Shown here: piece by piece, positions 1-9,547 of the stretch | Layout of the letters: every line of letters starts with the position of its first letter | Numbering within the stretch: position 1 is the first letter of the stretch | Assembly: GCA_947502265.1 (NCBI GenBank) | Contig: CANMZB010000015.1 | Coordinates: 62,001 to 126,000, forward strand | Direction of reading: 5' to 3' | DNA: 64,000 nucleotides | Origin: an uncultured Sulfitobacter sp. | Lineage (GTDB): Bacteria; Pseudomonadota; Alphaproteobacteria; Rhodobacterales; Rhodobacteraceae | The notes under the pieces: model-generated | Databases searched by the model: none | The model's input: only the letters and a program-made list of their open reading frames with translations | What the model was told of the DNA's origin: nothing | Translations under genes and position numbers: made by a program

Positions 1-75
1 ATATCTAAACCTGAAAACAGGATTTCACCCTGCCGATTACCCTGATCCAGGGCAAAACAATTTGTCGTGTCGATG

Positions 76-312
76 TCATTCATAAGAGAGCGGCTCTTCG
101 TATGGAAGATGCATCCAACGGCTGTTCGATCCATCAACAATATCCCGTGCCTCACGAATAATCGAGGTCACAAGGGCATTTGCAGCTTCGAATCGGTCAA
201 TCTGGCCCGTGATCTGGCCCGCAAACATCGAAAGATTGGTCGGCCCTCTTCTTCGGTGATCTGGGCGCGCCCGATTGTTGCAGAATAGCCGCTTGCCCAA
301 CCCGTCTGTCAT
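76..312 (-). CDS. Uncharacterised ORF or gene remnant
   Basis: This minus-strand frame gives about 78 residues from an internal ATG, and the same frame stays open upstream to about position 388, giving a hydrophilic stretch (INWPKGSPVRVLAHE) before that ATG. I do not recognise a family. It follows the DUF488 gene on the same strand. An ATG overlaps the DUF488 stop, but it opens a different short frame, so if this was once a gene it may now be frameshifted. The plus-strand frame over the same bases looks less protein-like. It could equally be non-coding. Confidence 0.25.
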   Translation of the reverse strand: MTDGLGKRLFCNNRARPDHRRRGPTNLSMFAGQITGQIDRFEAANALVTSIIREARDIVDGSNSRWMHLPYEEPLSYE

Positions 313-385
313 CTCGTGGGCAAGAACACGAACCGGTGATCCCTTTGGCCAGTTGATCGCAAAAGCGTCGGTGTGAGGCGGGAGG

Positions 386-739
386 TCATGTTTGTTTTTC
401 CAGATACGCCTTCAGTGCCACGGCATTATTGTGCTCTTCATCTTTCGCGCCAGAAACCAGCGTGACACGGCCATCGGCAAGCCGTTCGCGTATCGCCGCA
501 ACGGCATCCTTATTTTCATCAAGTTCCTTTGCGTATCGTTCTTTGAACCCCTCCCATTTATCTGCATCATGGTCGAACCATTCACGCAAATCGTCGCTGG
601 GGGCGATGTCCTTCATCCACTCATCCAGCTTTAAATCATTCTTCGAAACGCCACGCGGCCAAAGCCGGTCAACCAGAATCCGCTGTCCGTCCGTGTGTCC
701 CGGCGTGTCATACGCCCGCCTGAGCCAAATACTACTCAT
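386..739 (-). CDS. DUF488 family protein (YeaO-like)
   Basis: A 117-residue cytoplasmic protein. It begins IWLRRAYDTPGHTDGQRILV and continues DRLWPRGVSK, the signature opening of the short YeaO-type DUF488 proteins, and is the usual length for that group. The biochemical function of the family is unknown. Its ATG overlaps the stop of a 24-codon ORF (ATGA), so translation is probably coupled to that leader. A second, unrelated-length DUF488 protein lies at 3098-3634. The surrounding genes are redox and stress functions. Confidence 0.85.
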   Translation of the reverse strand: MSSIWLRRAYDTPGHTDGQRILVDRLWPRGVSKNDLKLDEWMKDIAPSDDLREWFDHDADKWEGFKERYAKELDENKDAVAAIRERLADGRVTLVSGAKDEEHNNAVALKAYLEKQT

Positions 740-810
740 CCCCCGCGCTCCCGAACCGCCAGCCGGTTGCGTAAATCCGGATCATCCTGAAATGGCCAAT
801 AGAGGTTCAT
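736..810 (-). CDS. 24-residue ORF coupled to the DUF488 gene
   Basis: A short frame starting MNLYWPFQDDPDLRN and ending REGG-like residues (VRERGG), preceded by a clear AAGGAGA ribosome-binding site 6-7 bases before the ATG. Its TGA overlaps the ATG of the DUF488 gene. The good ribosome site here, and the lack of one directly before the DUF488 start, suggest it is translated and serves at least for translational coupling. It could also be the surviving start of a longer, lost gene. I recognise no family. Confidence 0.45.
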   Translation of the reverse strand: MNLYWPFQDDPDLRNRLAVRERGG

Positions 811-995
811 AATTGTCTCCTTCTGCGCGAAGCATGATGCGCAGGCGTAGGCCGGGCGGTCGGATGGTTTATGGGTCATGATTGAATATCACCATTGGCT
901 GAAGTTTAGTCTATTCATAGCACGATACCGAATGATTTTTACGAGTCTCTCTCCATCCGCTGTGCCGGTCATTGTTGTTACGCAAGACGGCTTTT

Positions 996-1715
996 TCAAC
1001 CTCCATGATGTTGTGCCAGCGACCGGATCACGCGGTCGGCCATTCCGGCGCAGCGGGCGCCGTCAAACGGAAAGATGCCGGAAAACCCTCCTGTGATGTT
1101 TTTGCTCAACTCCGAACGCAGGAGACGGCGGGCGCGGAACAGTCTGGTTTTCACCGTGATAACATTAATACCGAGAAGGGTCGCCACCTCCCGCGTCGTC
1201 AACTCCTGCACGTCGCGCATAATGTAGGTCAGCCGGAAAGGGTCAGGCAGCGCGTCGATCGCCGTTTCGAGAAGCCGGCGCACTTCAACGCGCGCAAGTT
1301 CGGATTCGGGGGTTGTCGGTGGGGGTGTCATCGAATTAGGCAGGTCTCCATCAAGAGCATTCCGCATCCCTTTGCGATACTCGGTAAGGTCCACAACCGG
1401 CTTTTGCCGGCGCAGTCGGCCATAGGCCTCGTTCATGACAATCCGGGTCAACCATGTCGAGAACGCCGCCTCGCCGCGAAATGTCTCCAGCTTGGTAAAG
1501 GCGGCCAGATAAGCCGATTGTACCGCGTCCTCGGCTTCTGCGTCGTTATCCAGCAAGCCGCGCGCGACCCTGAACAATTGCTGGTTGTTGCGTTGCACAA
1601 GGGCGCGCACGGCCTCCGCGTTGCCGCCCCGCGCCAGCGCGACCAATTCCGCGTCACCTTGCCCCGCGAATGCGCTGCGGTTTCGAACTGGTTCTGAACG
1701 TCCATCATTTGTCAC
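996..1715 (-). CDS. ECF-family RNA polymerase sigma factor
   Basis: About 239 residues from a GTG start that overlaps the end of the cupredoxin gene by 11 bases. An open frame extends further upstream but lies inside that gene. Region 2 is at about 45-103 (AEDAVQSAYLAAFTKLETF then FSTWLTRIVMNEAYGRLRR), and region 4, with its helix-turn-helix, is at about 165-200 (LTTREVATLLGINVITVKTR). The acidic/proline linker and the short tail FPFDGARCAGMADRVIRSL are typical of small ECF factors that recruit core polymerase to stress promoters. It is third in an operon with two exported proteins. No anti-sigma gene is adjacent, so how it is kept inactive is unclear. Confidence 0.9.
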   Translation of the reverse strand: MTNDGRSEPVRNRSAFAGQGDAELVALARGGNAEAVRALVQRNNQQLFRVARGLLDNDAEAEDAVQSAYLAAFTKLETFRGEAAFSTWLTRIVMNEAYGRLRRQKPVVDLTEYRKGMRNALDGDLPNSMTPPPTTPESELARVEVRRLLETAIDALPDPFRLTYIMRDVQELTTREVATLLGINVITVKTRLFRARRLLRSELSKNITGGFSGIFPFDGARCAGMADRVIRSLAQHHGG

Positions 1716-2220
1716 TCGAAACGCTTCCCTGATCCAGGATATCGGGGATTGACGGGAAGGCATCAAGAATCCCCTGATCCAGATCGCCGTGAGGGTAATC
1801 GTTGAATCCGGTCTGATCCGGTTCTGCGACGAAGATGCGTCCAACCATGCCCGACAACTCATGCGGGATGCAAAAATAATCGTACACGCCCGCCACTTCA
1901 AATGTCACCTCAAAGCTCTCGTTCGGCAACAGGTAGTTGCTGTTGAATGGCTTGGCGCCCTCGGGGATACGGCGCGGATGATCATCGTTGTCGGGCGCAT
2001 ACGCCGTGGCGGTGTGTGAATTGCTCTTGTCCTTGTTGGTCCAGCGGACGGTTTGGCCGGGCCTGATCAACACACCGTAGGGATTGAACCAAACCTTGGA
2101 GCCATCGGGGCGCCCCTGCATCGCGATCTCGACCACCGGACCGCCAATCGCAAGCCCGGGTGAGAGGGTGAGGACGGCAGCCATGCCACCGCTCCCCCAA
2201 AGAAATTGCCTGCGTCGCAT
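1705..2220 (-). CDS. Tat-exported cupredoxin (plastocyanin-like)
   Basis: 171 residues with an N-terminal twin-arginine signal (MRRRQFLWGSGG, then a hydrophobic stretch ending around residue 25), so export is as a folded protein. The body is a single blue-copper domain. The likely type-1 copper ligands are the His in SNSHTATAY and the Cys, His and Met in YFCIPHELSGM, with the usual Cys-His-Met spacing. It probably carries electrons or buffers copper in the periplasm. It starts 1 base after the stop of the upstream secreted-protein gene and overlaps the sigma factor, so the three form one transcription unit. Confidence 0.87.
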   Translation of the reverse strand: MRRRQFLWGSGGMAAVLTLSPGLAIGGPVVEIAMQGRPDGSKVWFNPYGVLIRPGQTVRWTNKDKSNSHTATAYAPDNDDHPRRIPEGAKPFNSNYLLPNESFEVTFEVAGVYDYFCIPHELSGMVGRIFVAEPDQTGFNDYPHGDLDQGILDAFPSIPDILDQGSVSSDK

Positions 2221-2221
2221 G

Positions 2222-2647
2222 TTATTCGGCTACGCTGGCTTCGTCGGCGGCAGGGATATGCCACAGCACGATATGCTCATGTGGTTCGGCAACACCGGGG
2301 TGTCCCGCATTGAAATAGATATCCACATGGTCGACATCGCCGCCGGGCGCCGCAAGATTGTCAAAGCTCGTGTCGGCATTCATGTCCTTGATCGGGATCA
2401 TATAGATGGTGCTGACCAGCCTGCCATCATGATCATAGGCAACAAACGGGCCCGCAGGCAGCGATGCCGGATCGACAAAAAGCTGGCCGATGCCGGGCAG
2501 GAAATCCGGCAGTTTGACCAATTCGCTGACCTTTTGATAGGGCACTTCTGGTGGGGCGGTGGAAACTGCGTCATCGGCACCTTGCGCGAAGACAGGCAGG
2601 GCAACTGCGGTAGAAATGGCCGCAATGGCGGCAAACAAACGGGTCAT
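2222..2647 (-). CDS. Small secreted protein of unknown function
   Basis: About 141 residues from the ATG at 2647, chosen because AGGAA lies 6 bases before it. An ATG 18 bases upstream has no such site. A Sec signal peptide (MTRLFAAIAAISTAVALPVF, cut near AQG) is followed by a soluble domain with several His residues (DVDHVDIYFNAGH, EPHEHIVLWHIP). These could bind a metal and recall the DUF5602/TTHB210-like group, though I am not certain of that family. It is the first gene of the secreted protein-cupredoxin-sigma operon and may share a periplasmic redox or copper role. Confidence 0.7.
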   Translation of the reverse strand: MTRLFAAIAAISTAVALPVFAQGADDAVSTAPPEVPYQKVSELVKLPDFLPGIGQLFVDPASLPAGPFVAYDHDGRLVSTIYMIPIKDMNADTSFDNLAAPGGDVDHVDIYFNAGHPGVAEPHEHIVLWHIPAADEASVAE

Positions 2648-2888
2648 CTTGTGTTCCTTTTTCATTTTTTCAGACAGCCTGTGAATGGCGTGTCTAAAAT
2701 ATTGGATGCAAACGACGCAGAAAGGTTCCTGACAAATTTGCGAATTCTGCTTTTCTCACTTCGAACGCATGGAACCGGACCAGTAGTTGCGTCACGGTTC
2801 GAATTTTTCCGAAACGCGTGAACTCGGGCCTTCGAGCTGGAACTTTCGCCCTGCGATTCTGGTTGCCCAAGAAATGGAGGGTTAAGGA

Positions 2889-3098
2889 ATGGCAATTTTC
2901 AAAATCGGCGATCATGTGAAATGGAATTCTGAAGCGGGGCATGTGACCGGCAGGATTAGCAAAATTCACACCAGGGATTTTGACTACAATGGACATCCCA
3001 GACGCGCGTCAAAGGACGCGCCGCAATACGAGATCGAGAGCGACAAGACCGACCACATAGCCGCCCACAAAGAAGGCACATTGACTAAAATAGATTGA
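2889..3098 (+). CDS. DUF2945 (HVA1 Tudor-like) protein
   Basis: A 69-residue basic protein (FKIGDHVKWNSEAGHVTGRI near the start, then RASKDAPQYEIESDKTDHIA). This pattern is the small Tudor-like domain of DUF2945, found across bacteria and of unproven function. GGAGGG precedes the ATG. Its TGA overlaps the ATG of the next DUF488 gene (TGATG), so the two are translationally coupled. Confidence 0.85.
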   Translation: MAIFKIGDHVKWNSEAGHVTGRISKIHTRDFDYNGHPRRASKDAPQYEIESDKTDHIAAHKEGTLTKID

Positions 3099-3634
3099 TG
3101 GCAAACGGATTTCGCACGGTTGGTCACTCGAATCGCAGCTTGGCTGAATTCACCGGTATTTTGCAGCAGGCAGGTGTGCAGCTGGTTGCAGATGTGCGCA
3201 GCTTTCCACGATCGCGCACCAATCCCTGGTTCAACATCGACAGCCTGCCGGACACCCTTGCGGCCTGCCAGATCGGGTATCGCCATTTTCCTGATCTCGG
3301 CGGGCGGCGGAACGTGCAGCACGCCATTCCAGATGCCATAAATGCGCGTTGGCGCAATCGGAGTTTCCACAATTATGCGGATTACGCGCTGTCGGATCAA
3401 TTCGCCCGCGCCTATAGCGAGCTGGTCGAGCTGGGCCAACACCGTCTTATTGCCATCATGTGTTCAGAAGCTGTCTGGTGGCGTTGTCATCGCCGGACCA
3501 TTACGGACTACCTGCTGTTGAACGGGCATGAGGTTCTTCACCTGATGGGAAACGGGCGTGAAGAAACCGCCAAGCTGACTGCGGGAGTTGAGCTGACGGC
3601 AGATGGTCACGCCGTTTATCCGCCCGTGACATAA
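3098..3634 (+). CDS. DUF488 domain-containing protein
   Basis: About 178 residues. The start RTVGHSNRSLAEF and then LVADVRSFPRSRTNPWFN are the hallmark of the longer DUF488 proteins, as are the Cys/His pair in MCSEAVWWRCHRRTITDYLL near residue 125 and the C-terminal HLMGNG. The function of the family is not known. I chose ATG 3098, which overlaps the preceding TGA; a TTG one codon upstream is the only alternative. It forms a two-gene unit with the DUF2945 gene. Confidence 0.87.
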   Translation: MANGFRTVGHSNRSLAEFTGILQQAGVQLVADVRSFPRSRTNPWFNIDSLPDTLAACQIGYRHFPDLGGRRNVQHAIPDAINARWRNRSFHNYADYALSDQFARAYSELVELGQHRLIAIMCSEAVWWRCHRRTITDYLLLNGHEVLHLMGNGREETAKLTAGVELTADGHAVYPPVT

Positions 3635-3850
3635 TCCGTCCCTGCATCAATCCCGAGCGGCGGCTTTGAGAGCGAGGCGCAGGGGCGCTTCTTTAATGGG
3701 CATTGACAATACCTATTATGCAGGCAGATACTCGGAAATGCAAACATCGAATATGTGACGGCTTTAGGTGCCGGAGCGCCCATCGGTCGTTGTGCGGACA
3801 CATCACTGCAAGGCACGCCATTTCATTTGGGTGCGGAAAAGAGTGAGTCT

Positions 3851-4510
3851 ATGAAATGCCATCTGACGCTAAAGCAAATCGAACCTGTCACGCGTGATAC
3901 GCACCATTTGGTCTTTGATCGACCCGAGGGATTTGAATATTCTCCCGGACAGGGGGTGGAGCTATTTTTGCTCAAGGACGGCTGGGAGGCCAAAGGGCGG
4001 CCATTCACCCCCGTCACGCTGTCGGATGACCCGACGCTGGAATTCGTTATCAAATCCTATCCCGACCATCATGGGGTTACCGAACAGATCGGCAAAATGA
4101 AGCCGGGTGACGAGGTCGAGATGAAAGGCCCATTCGGCGCGATCTCGGACAAGGGGCCGGGTGTTTTCATTGCGGGTGGCGCGGGCATCACGCCAATGAT
4201 CGCCATACTTCACAAACGCCTGCACGATCACGGAACGCTTGTCGGATCGACATTATTATTCGCCAACAAGACGGAAGATGACATTATCTGGCGCGACAGG
4301 TTCGAGGCGATGGAGGGACTGACAACCGCGTTTGTCGTGGACGAACCCGGTGCCAGCGTCCCGCAGCAAAGGCTTGATCGCGATTACCTGCGTCAGTTCG
4401 TGAGTGCCGACAGCCGCTGCTATCTGTGCGGCCCGCCACCGATGATGGACGCCGTCCGCAGCGCGCTGAACGATCTGGGCGTAAAGGAGATCGTCGAAGA
4501 AAAATTCTGA
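3851..4510 (+). CDS. FAD/NAD(P)H-dependent oxidoreductase, ferredoxin-reductase family
   Basis: 219 residues from ATG 3851, which begins directly at the FAD-binding barrel. The open frame continues upstream but without protein-like sequence. The FAD-binding motif is RPFTPVTLSDD near residue 48, a GPFGAI segment follows near 95, the pyridine-nucleotide fold begins FIAGGAGITPMIAIL near 110, and the C-terminal CGPPPMMDAV near 195 is the expected nucleotide-contact motif. No ferredoxin or globin domain is attached, so its electron acceptor is separate. It sits 107 bases before the cytochrome oxidase gene; a functional link is possible but unproven. Confidence 0.85.
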   Translation: MKCHLTLKQIEPVTRDTHHLVFDRPEGFEYSPGQGVELFLLKDGWEAKGRPFTPVTLSDDPTLEFVIKSYPDHHGVTEQIGKMKPGDEVEMKGPFGAISDKGPGVFIAGGAGITPMIAILHKRLHDHGTLVGSTLLFANKTEDDIIWRDRFEAMEGLTTAFVVDEPGASVPQQRLDRDYLRQFVSADSRCYLCGPPPMMDAVRSALNDLGVKEIVEEKF

Positions 4511-4617
4511 GACAGGGCATGCCTATGAATTCATCACGAAAACAGCGTCCTGTTTCCCTGATCAGAACCCCCGCCCCGCGACTGACCTAGACCCGTACTT
4601 GCCTCAAGGAGACTGTG

Positions 4618-6288
4618 ATGACCGAAGCGACAGTGCAGCCGAGCGCAGACGATGATCCCCGTGGGTTCTTCACCCGCTGGTTCATGTCCACAAACCACAA
4701 GGACATCGGCATTCTCTATTTGTTCACGTCGGCCTCTATCGGGCTGATTGCGGTGTTGATGTCGGTCTTCATGCGGCTGGAGTTGATGCATCCGGGTGTG
4801 CAGTACATGTGCGCCGAAGGATTGCGGTTCTGGCCCGATGGCGTGAATTGCACACCAGACGGGCACCTGTGGAATATCATCGTTACCTATCACGGTATCC
4901 TGATGATGTTTTTCGTGGTCATTCCTGCGCTGTTCGGCGGTTTCGGCAACTATTTCATGCCGTTGATGATCGGGGCGCCGGATATGGCGTTCCCGCGGCT
5001 CAACAACCTCAGTTTCTGGCTCTTTGTCGCAGGTGCCGCCATGGCGATCACCTCTTTTTTCGCACCGGGTGGTGACGGGTCACACGGCGCGGGGGTCGGC
5101 TGGACGCTTTATGCGCCTCTTTCGGTGCGCGACGGCGGCGTGTCGATGGATTTTGCGATTTTCGCGATCCATATTTCGGGCGCCAGTTCGATCCTCGGCG
5201 CGATCAACATGATCACCACCTTCCTTAACATGCGTGCTCCGGGCATGACGCTGTTCAAGGTGCCGCTTTTCGCGTGGTCGATTTTTGTCACCGCCTGGAT
5301 GCTGTTGTTGTCCATGCCGGTGCTTGCGGGTGCCATCACCATGCTGCTGATGGATCGCAATTTCGGCTTTGTGTTCTTTGATCCGGCTGGCGGCGGTGAT
5401 CCGGTGCTTTATCAACACCTGTTCTGGTTCTTTGGTCATCCAGAGGTCTATATCGTTGTGCTGCCCGGCTTTGGCATCATCAGCCATGTCGCCGCCACCT
5501 TTTCGCGAAAGCCGCTTTTTGGCTATCTCGGAATGGTCTGGGCGTTGATTGCGATCGGGTCTCTGGGCTTTATCGTCTGGGCGCATCACATGTTTACTGT
5601 CGGCATGAGCCTCCCGCAGCAAAGTTTTTTCCAGATCGCATCAGTAATGATTGCCGTGCCAACAGGCATCAAGATTTTCTCGTGGATCGCAACCATGTGG
5701 GGCGGCTCGATCCAGTTCAAGACACCCATGCTGTTTGTCGTCGGCTTCATCTTCCTGTTCACAATCGGCGGCGTTACCGGCGTTGTCATCGCACAGGCAA
5801 GCGTGGACCGATACTATCACGATACCTACTATATCATCGCGCACTTTCACTATGTCATGAGCCTTGGTGCGATATTCGCATTGTTTGCCGGTATCTACTA
5901 CTGGTTCGCAAAGATGTCGGGGCGGCAATACCCTGAATGGGCAGGCAAGCTGCATTTCTGGATGTTCTTCATTGGTGCCAATCTGACGTTCTTTCCACAG
6001 CACTTTCTGGGCCGTCAGGGCATGCCACGGCGTTATATCGACTACCCCGAAGCGTTCGGTTTCTGGAACACGATATCAAGCTGGGGTGCGCTGCTGTCCT
6101 TTGCATCGCTCCTGCTGTTCATCGGAATTGTCTTTTACACCCTGCGGGCGGGAAAACGCGAAACCCGCGCGAGCTATTGGAATGATTACGCCGATACGCT
6201 GGAATGGACCCTGCCGTCGCCAGTACCGGAACACACTTTCGAGATACTTCCCCAGCCGGACGACTGGGACAGAAGGCCGACCGAGTGA
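4618..6288 (+). CDS. ctaD: Cytochrome c oxidase subunit I (orphan)
   Basis: 556 residues from the ATG at 4618, which AAGGAGA precedes; a GTG lies just before it. About 12 membrane helices. All haem-copper ligands appear present: the His in [15 protein letters not shown] (haem a), the Cu-B His and cross-linked Tyr in [16 protein letters not shown], the HH pair in [11 protein letters not shown], and the two His in [12 protein letters not shown]. It would reduce oxygen and pump protons in the inner membrane. Unusually, no subunit II, subunit III or haem A synthase gene is adjacent, so it must borrow partners encoded elsewhere or act as an alternative subunit. The neighbouring reductase and catalase suggest an oxygen or oxidative-stress context. 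Confidence 0.93.
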   Translation: MTEATVQPSADDDPRGFFTRWFMSTNHKDIGILYLFTSASIGLIAVLMSVFMRLELMHPGVQYMCAEGLRFWPDGVNCTPDGHLWNIIVTYHGILMMFFVVIPALFGGFGNYFMPLMIGAPDMAFPRLNNLSFWLFVAGAAMAITSFFAPGGDGSHGAGVGWTLYAPLSVRDGGVSMDFAIFAIHISGASSILGAINMITTFLNMRAPGMTLFKVPLFAWSIFVTAWMLLLSMPVLAGAITMLLMDRNFGFVFFDPAGGGDPVLYQHLFWFFGHPEVYIVVLPGFGIISHVAATFSRKPLFGYLGMVWALIAIGSLGFIVWAHHMFTVGMSLPQQSFFQIASVMIAVPTGIKIFSWIATMWGGSIQFKTPMLFVVGFIFLFTIGGVTGVVIAQASVDRYYHDTYYIIAHFHYVMSLGAIFALFAGIYYWFAKMSGRQYPEWAGKLHFWMFFIGANLTFFPQHFLGRQGMPRRYIDYPEAFGFWNTISSWGALLSFASLLLFIGIVFYTLRAGKRETRASYWNDYADTLEWTLPSPVPEHTFEILPQPDDWDRRPTE

Positions 6289-6577
6289 CATCACCGATCC
6301 AAGGGGGGCCTCACATTAACGCACAAAGACGAGGGTTTTTCCGCCCCCCGTATGGGCGCAGTTGCAATCATGAACATCAGCTTGTTTGTTGTCCGGACTT
6401 GCGGCAAGATCGCAGGCGCAGGCTTGAGAGCCAAGGCGTCTCTGGCTAAAGCAGACCGATAATTACCGGACCGTTAACGACACGCTTGGGTGGGGTCCCG
6501 ACACATTGTCCGCCTGCCAAGGCAAGTCAGCGCGCCAGGAGCCGAGCCTTGGCCGCGCAACGGACACAAGGAGAGAA

Positions 6578-8035
6578 ATGATGACGAACGACAAGGGGAA
6601 ACCCACCACAACTGACGCGGGCCGTCCCGTGGCCAGCGATGAACATTCGCTTACGGTCGGTGCCGATGGCCCAATCGTGTTGCACGATCATTACCTTATC
6701 GAACAAATGGCCGCGTTCAACCGCGAGCGTATCCCCGAGCGCCAGCCACATGCCAAAGGCGGCGGCGCGTTCGGCCGTTTCGAGGTGACGCAAGACGTCA
6801 GCAAATACACACGGGCGGCGGTGTTCCGACCCGGTGCCAAGACCGACACGTTGATCCGGTTCTCAACCGTTGCGGGCGAAAGCGGCAGCCCCGACACATG
6901 GCGCGACCCGCGCGGCTTTTCGCTGAGGTTCTATACCACCGAGGGCAACTACGACATGGTCGGCAACAACACGCCGGTGTTTTTCCTGCGCGATCCGCTG
7001 AAATTCCAGCACTTTATCCGCTCGCAAAAGCGCCGTGCTGACTCTGGCCTGCGCGATCATGACATGCAGTGGGATTTCTGGTCCCTGTCGCCTGAATCCG
7101 CACATCAGGTCACATGGCTGATGGGCGATCGCGGTATTCCGAAAACATGGCGCCACATGGATGGTTTCTCAAGCCACACGTATATGTGGGCCAACGCGAA
7201 CGGTGAAAAGTTCTGGGTCAAATACCACTTCAAGACCGATCAAGGCAATGAATTCCTGACCCAGGCCGAGGCCGACAAGATGGCCGGGACGGATGCTGAT
7301 TACCACCGGCGCGATCTGTTTGATTCGATCAAGAACGGCGATTATCCCAGCTGGACCCTGCACATGCAGGTCATGCCGTTCGAAGATGCGCGCACCTACC
7401 GCTTCAACCCGTTTGATCTGACCAAGGTTTGGCCGCATGCGGATTACCCTCTGATCGAGGTGGGCAAACTGACCCTTGACCGCAACCCGACCGATTTCCA
7501 CACCGAGATCGAGCAGGCCGCATTTGCGCCGAGCAATCTTGTACGCGGGATCGGCCTTAGCCCCGACAAGATGTTGTTGGGCCGCGGCTTTGCCTATGCG
7601 GACGCTCATCGCGCCCGATTGGGTGCGAACTTTGCGCAGATCCCCGTCAACCGGCCCCTGTCTCCGGTCAACAGCTATAGCAAGGATGGCGCGCTGCGGG
7701 TCGATAACGTCTCGGATCCGGTCTATGCGCCGAATTCCTATGGCGGGCCGCATGCCGATCCGGCGCTTACCGATGATGCAGGATTGTGGCACGCCGACGG
7801 CGACATGGTGCGCCAGGCCTACACCCTGCGCAAAGACGATGACGACTGGGGGCAGGCGGGAACACTTGTGCGCGACGTCCTGGATGACGGCGAACGCGAC
7901 CGGCTGGTCAGTAACATCGTGGGACACCTCAAGGGCGGTGTTTCGGAACCGATCCAGAAACGGGCCTTCGAGTATTGGCGCAATGTCGACAAGACACTCG
8001 GAGACCGGATTGAAAAGGGCGTCAAGGAAGGCTGA
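6578..8035 (+). CDS. Monofunctional haem catalase (small-subunit type)
   Basis: 485 residues, the normal length for small-subunit catalases, starting at ATG 6578 behind AAGGAGAG. It breaks hydrogen peroxide down to water and oxygen in the cytoplasm. The catalytic His is in [16 protein letters not shown] (His58), the Asn in [15 protein letters not shown], and the proximal haem Tyr in [14 protein letters not shown]. The C-terminal [18 protein letters not shown] is typical. The 289 bases before it contain no gene and should hold its promoter. A strong hairpin follows the gene at 8073-8100. Confidence 0.95.
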   Translation: MMTNDKGKPTTTDAGRPVASDEHSLTVGADGPIVLHDHYLIEQMAAFNRERIPERQPHAKGGGAFGRFEVTQDVSKYTRAAVFRPGAKTDTLIRFSTVAGESGSPDTWRDPRGFSLRFYTTEGNYDMVGNNTPVFFLRDPLKFQHFIRSQKRRADSGLRDHDMQWDFWSLSPESAHQVTWLMGDRGIPKTWRHMDGFSSHTYMWANANGEKFWVKYHFKTDQGNEFLTQAEADKMAGTDADYHRRDLFDSIKNGDYPSWTLHMQVMPFEDARTYRFNPFDLTKVWPHADYPLIEVGKLTLDRNPTDFHTEIEQAAFAPSNLVRGIGLSPDKMLLGRGFAYADAHRARLGANFAQIPVNRPLSPVNSYSKDGALRVDNVSDPVYAPNSYGGPHADPALTDDAGLWHADGDMVRQAYTLRKDDDDWGQAGTLVRDVLDDGERDRLVSNIVGHLKGGVSEPIQKRAFEYWRNVDKTLGDRIEKGVKEG

Positions 8036-8072
8036 TTACGACATAAAGTAATCAGGTTTCCCCGCATTCCGG

Positions 8073-8100
8073 CCCTGCGCATTGTTCAAGATGCGCAGGG
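8073..8100. terminator. Hairpin between convergent catalase and MOSC genes
   Basis: CCCTGCGCAT and ATGCGCAGGG form a perfect 10-bp stem with an 8-base loop, lying between two genes that end face to face and directly after the MOSC stop codon. There is no long T-run on either side, but the position suggests a two-way terminator. Confidence 0.65.
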
Positions 8101-8790
8101 TCAATCCGGCGTTTCGATGCGGCGCGTCCAGTCTTCCGTGCGCCCGTTGCGAAGCCGTGCCTGCGCAAGACGACGCCAGCTTTCAGGGAGGCCGGGAAGC
8201 GCAGCAAGCTCGGCCAGATCGGGCGCGTTCAACCGGTCATGGTAGAGAAGGTGCGAAACGCGTGCGATCGGCCAACCGGGGTGCGGCCTGAGTTCAAGGG
8301 TCGCATTCTGCATGGCGCAAAGCTCACCGGGTTCGATCACGCGGAAATACCAGCCGGTGCGACCGCTCGACTGAACCAGTCGCGCCATATCGGGGTGATC
8401 GAAGCGGAGGTTCAATCGCCAGCACGGCTGCCGCCCCTGACTGACCTCAAGAAGCGCATCACCAAACCTCCATCGGTCGCCGAGACAGATATCGGACTCT
8501 GCCGCGCCTTCAACGACCAGATTTTCCCCGAACGCGCCGGGGCGCAATAGCGCCGCCCGTTCTGGCAAATCCGCCGCCCAGAGCGGGTAGTTGGCCGCGG
8601 CGTAGGCGTGAACAGCCTTGTCCGGCCCGCCATGATGGTCGCGGTCGCCTTGTGCATCACCGTCGATCCCGTCAGTTTGCACGAGGATCGGACCGGACAC
8701 CATTTGCTTGTCGATCCCGCTTGGTACATTTTTCGGGCCAAGCGGCTGCACCCGCCCGATACGAATTTCCGGAACAAAGAAGTTAGTCAT
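8101..8790 (-). CDS. MOSC domain protein (YiiM-like)
   Basis: 229 residues from ATG 8790. The MOSC core contains GDAQGDRDHHGGPDKAVHAY near residue 45, LLRPGAFGENLVVEG near 85 and the conserved Cys in VSQGRQPCWRLNLRF near 120. A C-terminal three-helix segment (LNAPDLAELAALPGLPESWR) matches the YiiM group. MOSC proteins of this group reduce N-hydroxylated compounds using a molybdenum cofactor held by the Cys. The gene is convergent with the catalase gene and divergent from the universal stress protein gene. Confidence 0.9.
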   Translation of the reverse strand: MTNFFVPEIRIGRVQPLGPKNVPSGIDKQMVSGPILVQTDGIDGDAQGDRDHHGGPDKAVHAYAAANYPLWAADLPERAALLRPGAFGENLVVEGAAESDICLGDRWRFGDALLEVSQGRQPCWRLNLRFDHPDMARLVQSSGRTGWYFRVIEPGELCAMQNATLELRPHPGWPIARVSHLLYHDRLNAPDLAELAALPGLPESWRRLAQARLRNGRTEDWTRRIETPD

Positions 8791-9047
8791 TGCTGCTCTT
8801 TCGTCTAAATTGGTATCGACTGTGTCGTACAATTGTCCGGGGCCATGGCGGGCGAAAATCAATATCAGTCGCGGCGACCCGACTGCATCGCACCACAAAA
8901 ATCCCTCGAAAACAAATCTATGTTTTAACCTTCGTCAATCGAAACAGCCTCTGGAACAGCTATGGTGTCCGGAAACGTGCTGTCTGCACGGGCGGTTTAT
9001 AATCAATCTGGACCGTACCAAGAGCCAGTTTTTAAACGGAGATACAA

Positions 9048-9494
9048 ATGTACAAGCACATTCTGGTTGCAACTGATGGCTCCGAGCTTGCCCTCAAGGG
9101 TCTTGAACATGGCTTGACCCTTGCCAAACGGCTCGATGCGAAAATTACCATCCTGACCGTTTCCGAGCCCCTGCATCCGAGAGAAGCGCGTGCGGCCCAG
9201 CAAGCCGGAATTAGCAATGCCGCTACCCGCTATGATCAACAAATAGATAGTCTCATGAAGGAGCGATTTGCGGTCATCGAAGAGCGCGCACGAGAACACG
9301 ACATCGCAGTAGACCTGACGCATGAAATTGATGATGTGCCGGCAGAAGCCATCGTCAGATTTGCCAAGCTCAAGGATTGCGATCTTATCGTCATGTCCTC
9401 ACATGGTCGGCGCGGCATCCAAAAGATGCTAATCGGAAGCCAGACATCGGAGGTGTTGGTCAAGACGGCCATTCCTGTGCTGGTTGTCAGGTAG
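9048..9494 (+). CDS. Universal stress protein, UspA family
   Basis: 148 residues. It begins MYKHILVATDGSELALKGLE and ends with the nucleotide-binding pattern GRRGIQKMLIGSQTSEVL followed by IPVLVVR, the G-2x-G-9x-G(S/T) motif of ATP-binding Usp proteins. It is a single-domain cytoplasmic protein induced under stress in most bacteria. ACGGAG precedes the start. The 257-base divergent gap upstream carries its promoter, and a hairpin follows the gene. Confidence 0.93.
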   Translation: MYKHILVATDGSELALKGLEHGLTLAKRLDAKITILTVSEPLHPREARAAQQAGISNAATRYDQQIDSLMKERFAVIEERAREHDIAVDLTHEIDDVPAEAIVRFAKLKDCDLIVMSSHGRRGIQKMLIGSQTSEVLVKTAIPVLVVR

Positions 9495-9519
9495 GTTGCA
9501 GACGTTCCCGCCTGAAAGC

Positions 9520-9547
9520 ACAGGACCGCGCGCGTTATCGGTCCTGT
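9520..9547 (+). terminator. Hairpin after the universal stress gene
   Basis: ACAGGACCG and CGGTCCTGT make a perfect 9-bp stem around a 10-base loop, 26 bases after the uspA stop, followed by TGCTGTTC. It is a likely transcription terminator, with only a weak T-run. Confidence 0.55.
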
